Positions 5,500 to 9,806 of a stretch of 9,806 nucleotides of DNA are shown here, one piece after another. The notes below the pieces were generated by a model. That model was given only the letters and a program-made list of their open reading frames with translations. It did no database searches and was not told where the DNA came from. This DNA is from DTU063 sp001512695 (GTDB lineage: Bacteria; Bacillota; Thermosediminibacteria; Thermosediminibacterales; Tepidanaerobacteraceae), in the NCBI GenBank assembly GCA_049658265.1, contig JBASOM010000114.1, forward strand, positions 1-9,806, in the 5' to 3' direction. Within the stretch, counting starts at the first letter, position 1. Each line of letters opens with the position of its first letter. Position numbers and translations under genes: made by a program.

Positions 5500-6726
5500 T
5501 TAATGGATTTTTGGTGTATCCGTAAGCATGCCGGTCCGGCGGATTTTGGCCTCCGCTTTCACCGTCACTTCAATATCCGGGTAGATTTCCCGCCAATCAT
5601 CCTCCAGCCCTTTCCAGATCTGAGGATATCTTTTATGTAAGGTCCTCCCGAAACCGAAGATATCCGCTCCAAAGTCTTTTTTGGCCTTGTTTAAGGCCTT
5701 TTCAACCAAGGCTTTGATCTCCTGGGCCGCCTTTTCCTCAATGGCTTTTATGATTTCAGGGCTTGCTACGGGTTCTGTATCTTCATGCTGTTGCAGGTCT
5801 CCTTCCGCGTGTATATCTACAATAAAAGAAACCCCATCATCGTCTATTTTCGGTATTATCCTGCTGCTGGTCCTTGTCATGGCAAAGGCCACATCTTTTT
5901 TGGCATGTTCGTGTAAGCTAAGGGAAATTATCCCCTGCTTTGCCCTTCCGGTGACATATAAAAAGCCCTTGGTTTCCGAATCGTCCAGGAAGCCTACCAA
6001 TTTGTCTTTTCTAAAGACTGCTGTGCCCACCACCCGAACCGCCTTTTGGGGATTTTCCTTGGATGAGCCGCCTTCCCCCTGGCCCCTGTCTCCTTCCTTG
6101 CGCTCAAAGATTTCTATGCAGGATGCCGCTGTATCCTGGCCGGGAGTAATCAGTTGATTTATAAAGCGCTTTATATCAATAGTAAAAGCCTTGCTTGACC
6201 CATGTTGATTTTGCACAAGGCCAATGATTTCCTGGGATAGCAATTCTTCCAATTCCGGCTCTATCTTTAGAACATCTAAGGCCGGTCCTTTTGAAACAAG
6301 TACCCAGGTGTTTAAGCGAATATCCTTTGAACGCAAGAGGACGTCTATGAGCTGGTCTACGCCTTCCCGGGCCAAATCCTCGCCGATTATTACGATGTTT
6401 GAATGGGCAATATATTCTCGGCGGGGAAGGCGCGTGGCCAGGTTCCTCCCTGCCTCCCACACTGTCGCTCCGATGCCCGATACCAGCATCGTAGGTTTGT
6501 CGCCCCCGCTGCCGTTTCCCCCTAGTGGGCCCTGGCTGGCCAAATCCCGGGGTTTTATGACAGTGGCGCTCACCAGCCACTTCTTCTGACCGTCTATGGT
6601 CACCTTGTCATGGCCTAGCACCGTAGTCATGGCCAATCTCTCGATTTCACTCCTGCTCCAGCAGCCGCTGAGAGCAAAAAGCAAAAATAATAGGATAATT
6701 AAAATTCCAATTAAGCGTCTACCCAC
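5500..6726 (-). CDS. Ger(x)C-family spore germination lipoprotein (receptor C subunit)
   Basis: The 408-residue C subunit of a GerA-type germinant receptor sits on the outer face of the spore inner membrane. A lipoprotein signal peptide is plain: MGRR, a hydrophobic core, then the lipobox L-S-G-C with the lipidated Cys at residue 22, followed by 'WSRSEIERLAMTTVLG', the usual start of the mature protein. The body follows the family, for example 'SNIVIIGEDLAREGVDQLIDVLLRS' split around residues 105-135, and the C-terminal 'FGADIFGFGRTLHKRYPQIW' that ends most members. The charged stretch near residues 205-225 looks like a flexible insert. The start is GTG (6726-6724), overlapping the end of gerB by 8 bases; GGAGG lies about 11 bases upstream. 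It acts with the A and B subunits encoded just before it. Confidence 0.93.
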   Translation of the reverse strand: MGRRLIGILIILLFLLFALSGCWSRSEIERLAMTTVLGHDKVTIDGQKKWLVSATVIKPRDLASQGPLGGNGSGGDKPTMLVSGIGATVWEAGRNLATRLPRREYIAHSNIVIIGEDLAREGVDQLIDVLLRSKDIRLNTWVLVSKGPALDVLKIEPELEELLSQEIIGLVQNQHGSSKAFTIDIKRFINQLITPGQDTAASCIEIFERKEGDRGQGEGGSSKENPQKAVRVVGTAVFRKDKLVGFLDDSETKGFLYVTGRAKQGIISLSLHEHAKKDVAFAMTRTSSRIIPKIDDDGVSFIVDIHAEGDLQQHEDTEPVASPEIIKAIEEKAAQEIKALVEKALNKAKKDFGADIFGFGRTLHKRYPQIWKGLEDDWREIYPDIEVTVKAEAKIRRTGMLTDTPKIH

Positions 6727-7822
6727 TCCTCGGCCTACCTCCCTTTCTGCCGGATACCGCCATTATCAGTAAGACTAGCGGAATGCCCAATTCAAAAATG
6801 AACGAATAAAATGGGAACACTTCCGCTAGCCACTGGATGGATATGACCGAGTTTTCAAAGAGCTCCAGTGACCATACTCCCAGCATGAGCCCGATAGGCA
6901 GCACCACAGGGCGGTAGTCAGAAAGGCCAAAGAGCTGGCCCATCCCCAAGGATGCTATGTAAAAAAATACTGCAACTTTTATGGTGACTCCCGCTACCCA
7001 CATCACTAGAATCAGGGCTTCCACCCGCTCGATAAAGCGCCCTATATTGATGCACCTGGCCAGTTCGAAAAAGGGAAAGGTCAGATACACTGTGAGCTCT
7101 CCTATGACAGCCGTAGTAAACATGGTGGCCAGCGTTAGGATTATGCCAATTAAAATCACCGAATATGCCAGGTCCCTTCCGGCCTTGTCAGGATTTTCTA
7201 CGTAAGGCAGGAGCATGGATACCACGATGATTTCCCCCCGCCAGGCCATAGGCGCCCAGGAGCCTCGCAGGATTGGCTTTATACCGTCTTCCATAATGGG
7301 CAAAATATTGGAAAAATCCGACTCCTGCAGGGCCAGGACAAACACCCCGGCAACTGACAAGGCAAAAAGGGGAAATATGAATTCGTTGGCGCGGCATATA
7401 ACTTCCAGACCGCATTTCGTAGCCCAGCTTCCAAGCAAAAGGAGGATGACAATAAAGGCAATAAGGGGTGTCTCCGGCATGAAGGATGCCACGATAAAAT
7501 CCCCAAATTCCCGGACAACGACGGAATTGACGTGGATAAACCACAGGATGTAAGCGGCGCCGATTAGCTTCCCAAAAGGACCGGCAATGGTTTGCGAGTA
7601 TTCAATTATGGTCTTATCCGGAAATCTCTGCCACAATTTCATAATTACCAAGGATGTTAGCAGGCCGTAAGCCGTACCCAGCACGAGAATGCAGATCCAG
7701 CCATCTCGCCCTGCAGCCTTTGCCGTAATGGCGGGCGCTATCAGGACCGCCGTGGATACCACCACCGTAAAGGAAAGAAGCAGTATCCCCTGCCTGCTGC
7801 TAACTTTTCCCTTTTCAAGCAC
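6719..7822 (-). CDS. GerAB/GerKB-type spore germination permease (receptor B subunit)
   Basis: The B subunit of a germinant receptor belongs to the amino acid/polyamine/organocation transporter superfamily and is thought to bind the germinant in the spore inner membrane. From the chosen start it has 367 residues, the normal family length, with about ten hydrophobic helices from 'SSRQGILLLSF' to the last helix, ending in a basic tail. The segment 'FPFFELARCINIGRFIERVE' is characteristic of the family. The reading frame is open to an upstream start at 7903, which would add 27 hydrophilic residues and overlap gerA by 89 bases. The GTG at 7822 has GGAGG (7835-7831) at 8-base spacing, gives VLEKGKVSSRQ (typical N-terminus) and overlaps the gerA stop by 8 bases, so I prefer it. 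Confidence 0.93.
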   Translation of the reverse strand: MLEKGKVSSRQGILLLSFTVVVSTAVLIAPAITAKAAGRDGWICILVLGTAYGLLTSLVIMKLWQRFPDKTIIEYSQTIAGPFGKLIGAAYILWFIHVNSVVVREFGDFIVASFMPETPLIAFIVILLLLGSWATKCGLEVICRANEFIFPLFALSVAGVFVLALQESDFSNILPIMEDGIKPILRGSWAPMAWRGEIIVVSMLLPYVENPDKAGRDLAYSVILIGIILTLATMFTTAVIGELTVYLTFPFFELARCINIGRFIERVEALILVMWVAGVTIKVAVFFYIASLGMGQLFGLSDYRPVVLPIGLMLGVWSLELFENSVISIQWLAEVFPFYSFIFELGIPLVLLIMAVSGRKGGRPRSG

Positions 7823-9440
7823 CGCTTTCCCCTCCTTCCAGCTCGGCTTTGTCTTCGGGGGGACCCTGTTTGTGATGTAACTTCTGACGCTTGGCGTCCT
7901 CAACTCCCATGAAACTGGGCCGCTTTGTCATCGTCCACCAGGGCATGCGGATAATATTATCTTTAAAATCGCTGAAGCTAAAGGGAGCAAAAGGCGATAT
8001 ATATGGAACTCCAAAAGATCTGAGGGTGCAAACATGAATCAGTATAGCCATCAAACCTACCATTATGCCAAAAAGGCCGAAGGATGCCGCCAACACCATC
8101 ATGGGGAACCTTAAAATGCGGATGGCATAAGAACCGCTGATGGTAGGAATGGTAAAGGAGGCAATGGCGGTAAGGGACACCACCATGACCATGGCAGAAG
8201 ACACCAGGCCCGCGCTGACTGCCGCCTGGCCTATGACCAGGGCCCCTACGATACTCACAGCCTGACCTATGGGCCTTGGCAGCCGAACACCTGCTTCCCT
8301 TAAAAACTCAAAAACCAATTCCATCATGACAGCTTCTAGAAAGGCAGGAAAGGGCACTCCCTCCCGCTGTCCTGCGATGGAAATTAAAAGGGGTGTGGGC
8401 AGCATTTCCTGGTGAAAGGTAAGCACCGCAATGTATGCCGACGGAAGTAAAAGGGCTATGTGCATGGTTATAAACCTTATAGTTCGGGTAAACGTAGCAT
8501 ATGGAGACCTGTTGTAGTAGTCCTCCGGCGACTGGAGGAACTGTGGAAATGTGGCAGGTACTATGAGGCATATGGGCGTGTTGTCAACCAATATGCCGAC
8601 ACGGCCTTCCAGAAGGCATGCGCACATGCGGTCGGGGCGTTCCGAACTACTGACCTGGGGAAAAATTGTATAGGGGCAATCCTCGATGAATTCTTCCAGG
8701 TATCCGCTTTCAAGCACTCCGTCTATTTCTATGCGTCCCAGTCTCTCCTTTACTTCATTCACCAGTTTGTCATTGGCGATACCATCGATGTAAAGTACTG
8801 CTACATCGGTTTGAGAAATGGTACCGATTTTTAAAAGCTCCATTTTGAGCCGGGGGCTTTTGATGCGGCGGCGAACAAGGGTTATATTAGTGCGAATGCT
8901 TTCAACAAAGCCATCCCTTGGCCCACGGACAAGGGGCTCCGTTTGTGGTTCGTCAACACTTCGGCTTTCCAATTGCCTGACACTTGAAATTATGGCCTTG
9001 TCCGTGCCATCAATTAAGAGGACGGCCTGGCCTGACAAGACCTTTTGGACTAGAGTATCCATATCCCCTGCTGTTGTCACTTCGCCGATGCTGAGCAGTT
9101 GGTCTTTTACTATATTAAATGCATTACTTTTGTTTATATTTTTATCATTGATAAAGGAAGGGTTAAACTGCAGCGAGCGAAGTATATTTGCGGCGGTTAG
9201 GTTCTTGTCAACCATGCCATCAATATAGAACAAAGCGGCATCAATGGGTTCTCTGGCAGGTATTTTAAACTCCCTCACCACCAGGTCGCTACAGCGGTCA
9301 AACACAGCCTTTATGTATTTAACGTTTTTGTCGAGATTCGGCGATATCAAAAGCTTTTCCGCAGGCTTTTCCTGTTTTATATCTTCAACGACTAAGCTCT
9401 TTTTGAACATATTTTTTATTTTATTTATAATGCTTCGCAT
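7815..9440 (-). CDS. GerA/GerKA-type spore germination protein (receptor A subunit)
   Basis: The 541-residue A subunit has a large hydrophilic N-terminal half (to about 320) followed by about five membrane helices and a hydrophilic C-tail. Family segments are 'NVKYIKAVFDRCSDLVVREF' (39-58), 'TDVAVLYIDGIAND' and the membrane signature 'PFPAFLEAVMMELVFEFLRE' followed by 'AGVRLPRPIGQAVSIVGALV' (363-402); the 'PWWTMTKRP' after the last helix is also typical. GerA-type A subunits form oligomeric channels that release ions from the dormant spore when germinant binds. A GTG three bases upstream (9443) is in frame, but the ATG at 9440 has better spacing (5 bases) from AGGTG (9450-9446). It is the first gene of the operon, so it should be made in the forespore. 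The ligand cannot be predicted. Confidence 0.96.
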   Translation of the reverse strand: MRSIINKIKNMFKKSLVVEDIKQEKPAEKLLISPNLDKNVKYIKAVFDRCSDLVVREFKIPAREPIDAALFYIDGMVDKNLTAANILRSLQFNPSFINDKNINKSNAFNIVKDQLLSIGEVTTAGDMDTLVQKVLSGQAVLLIDGTDKAIISSVRQLESRSVDEPQTEPLVRGPRDGFVESIRTNITLVRRRIKSPRLKMELLKIGTISQTDVAVLYIDGIANDKLVNEVKERLGRIEIDGVLESGYLEEFIEDCPYTIFPQVSSSERPDRMCACLLEGRVGILVDNTPICLIVPATFPQFLQSPEDYYNRSPYATFTRTIRFITMHIALLLPSAYIAVLTFHQEMLPTPLLISIAGQREGVPFPAFLEAVMMELVFEFLREAGVRLPRPIGQAVSIVGALVIGQAAVSAGLVSSAMVMVVSLTAIASFTIPTISGSYAIRILRFPMMVLAASFGLFGIMVGLMAILIHVCTLRSFGVPYISPFAPFSFSDFKDNIIRMPWWTMTKRPSFMGVEDAKRQKLHHKQGPPEDKAELEGGESGA

Positions 9441-9473
9441 CACTTCACCTAATTTTGCCTTGTTTTTTATGTT

Positions 9474-9482
9474 ATTTTACCC
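9474..9482 (-). promoter_or_regulatory. Possible forespore (sigma-F-like) -10 box of the germination operon
   Basis: GGGTAAAAT on the minus strand fits the sigma-F -10 pattern GGnnAnAnT and lies 24 bases before the ribosome site. The -35 position at 15-bp spacing (GGGTT) is a poor match to GYATA, so this is weak. No good sigma-A or sigma-G box pair was seen in the 60-base gap. Forespore expression is expected from the gene family. Confidence 0.25.
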
Positions 9483-9504
9483 ATTAAAGGCGAAAAAAAC
9501 CCGT

Positions 9505-9555
9505 ACATAATAAAAAAGAGCCACTGCGAAGCTTAAGCTACGCAGCAGCCCTTTT
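9505..9555 (-). terminator. Intrinsic terminator of the right-hand SLH gene
   Basis: A 15-bp stem on the minus strand (9555-9541 with 9528-9514) includes three G-U pairs and encloses AGCTTAAGCT. It is followed by a T-rich run (TTATTAT after the stem's own T's). It lies 22 bases after the SLH stop codon. It isolates the germination operon from upstream transcription. The near symmetry could let it work in both directions, but no plus-strand gene needs it. Confidence 0.85.
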
Positions 9556-9577
9556 CAATCGAATTCGATTCCAGAAA

Positions 9578-9806
9578 TCAGAATGTTACCCTGTTATCAG
9601 GCCTTACCAGTCTCGTTACTATGGTTGCTACTTCTGCCCTGCTGATATTTGCATCGGGATTGAAGGTCAGATTCCGGTCCTGGCCGGTGAGTATGCCGGC
9701 ATTGTAAAGCTTGAAAATTTCATGACTATAGTTCGTCTCGGAGTTTACATCGGGAAGCCTTGAAATGTTATTTTTTTGTTTATACTCGCTGTCGGGCAGG
9801 GCATTT
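9578..9806 (-). CDS. SLH-domain protein, C-terminal end (start lies beyond right edge)
   Basis: About 75 codons end at TGA (9580-9578). They encode the tail of one SLH repeat ('ALPDSEY'-like at the edge) and one nearly complete final repeat: 'RLPDVNSETNYSHEIFKLYN' followed by 'AGILTGQDRNLTFNPDANIS' and 'RAEVATIVTRLVRP'. The stop comes 11 residues after the RAE helix, so the anchoring domain is C-terminal here, the reverse of the left-hand SLH gene, where it is N-terminal. SLH repeats fix exported proteins to cell-wall polymers. The enzyme or structural part lies outside the window. Confidence 0.88.
   Translation of the reverse strand, partial: NALPDSEYKQKNNISRLPDVNSETNYSHEIFKLYNAGILTGQDRNLTFNPDANISRAEVATIVTRLVRPDNRVTF

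Noticed and set aside
7823..7903. 27-residue N-terminal extension of the GerB permease
   Set aside because: It overlaps gerA by 89 bases, is basic and unlike the family. A GTG with a well-placed GGAGG gives the normal length.

Overview
The window fits an endospore-forming, anaerobic Firmicute of the class Clostridia. It has a complete spore germinant-receptor operon, S-layer-homology (SLH) proteins at both ends, a FemAB-type cell-wall enzyme and strong GGAGG ribosome sites. A Thermoanaerobacterales/Thermosediminibacterales-like lineage is my guess from protein style; it rests on no search. All nine genes lie on the minus strand, so the window reads from high to low coordinates.

From the right edge: the C-terminal end of an SLH-domain protein (9578-9806) is closed by a strong terminator (9514-9555). 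Next is the germination operon gerA-gerB-gerC plus a small two-helix membrane protein that resembles the 'D subunits' of germinant receptors (9440 down to 5249). Its first three genes are joined by 8-base overlaps at GTG starts. pyrG (CTP synthase, 5155-3551) follows with its own sigma-A promoter and a terminator. It has an intact synthase domain, but its glutaminase nucleophile cysteine is replaced by glycine. Then come a chemoreceptor-like transducer with almost no extracellular sensor (3369-2110), a FemAB-family aminoacyl/acyltransferase (2030-945) with a terminator, and a 570-base non-coding block. The last gene is the N-terminal part of another SLH secreted protein (323-1).

The most unusual part is that non-coding block (324-892), upstream of the left-hand SLH gene. 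Read on the minus strand it holds three TTACA repeats at an exact 11-bp period, as in OmpR/PhoP-type response-regulator sites. A near-perfect sigma-A promoter (TTGACC, 17 bp, TATAAT) follows, then an approximately 360-nt leader. The leader opens with a 13-bp perfect hairpin whose loop carries a 13-nt perfect complement of the gene's own Shine-Dalgarno/start-codon region about 300 nt downstream. It also has a segment able to choose between two partners. Together these suggest an S-layer-type gene controlled at initiation and again by long-range RNA pairing. I recognised no known riboswitch class in it.

A 34-bp element with a Spo0A-box-like core occurs in this leader and upstream of the chemoreceptor gene, with a weaker third copy near the femAB terminator.
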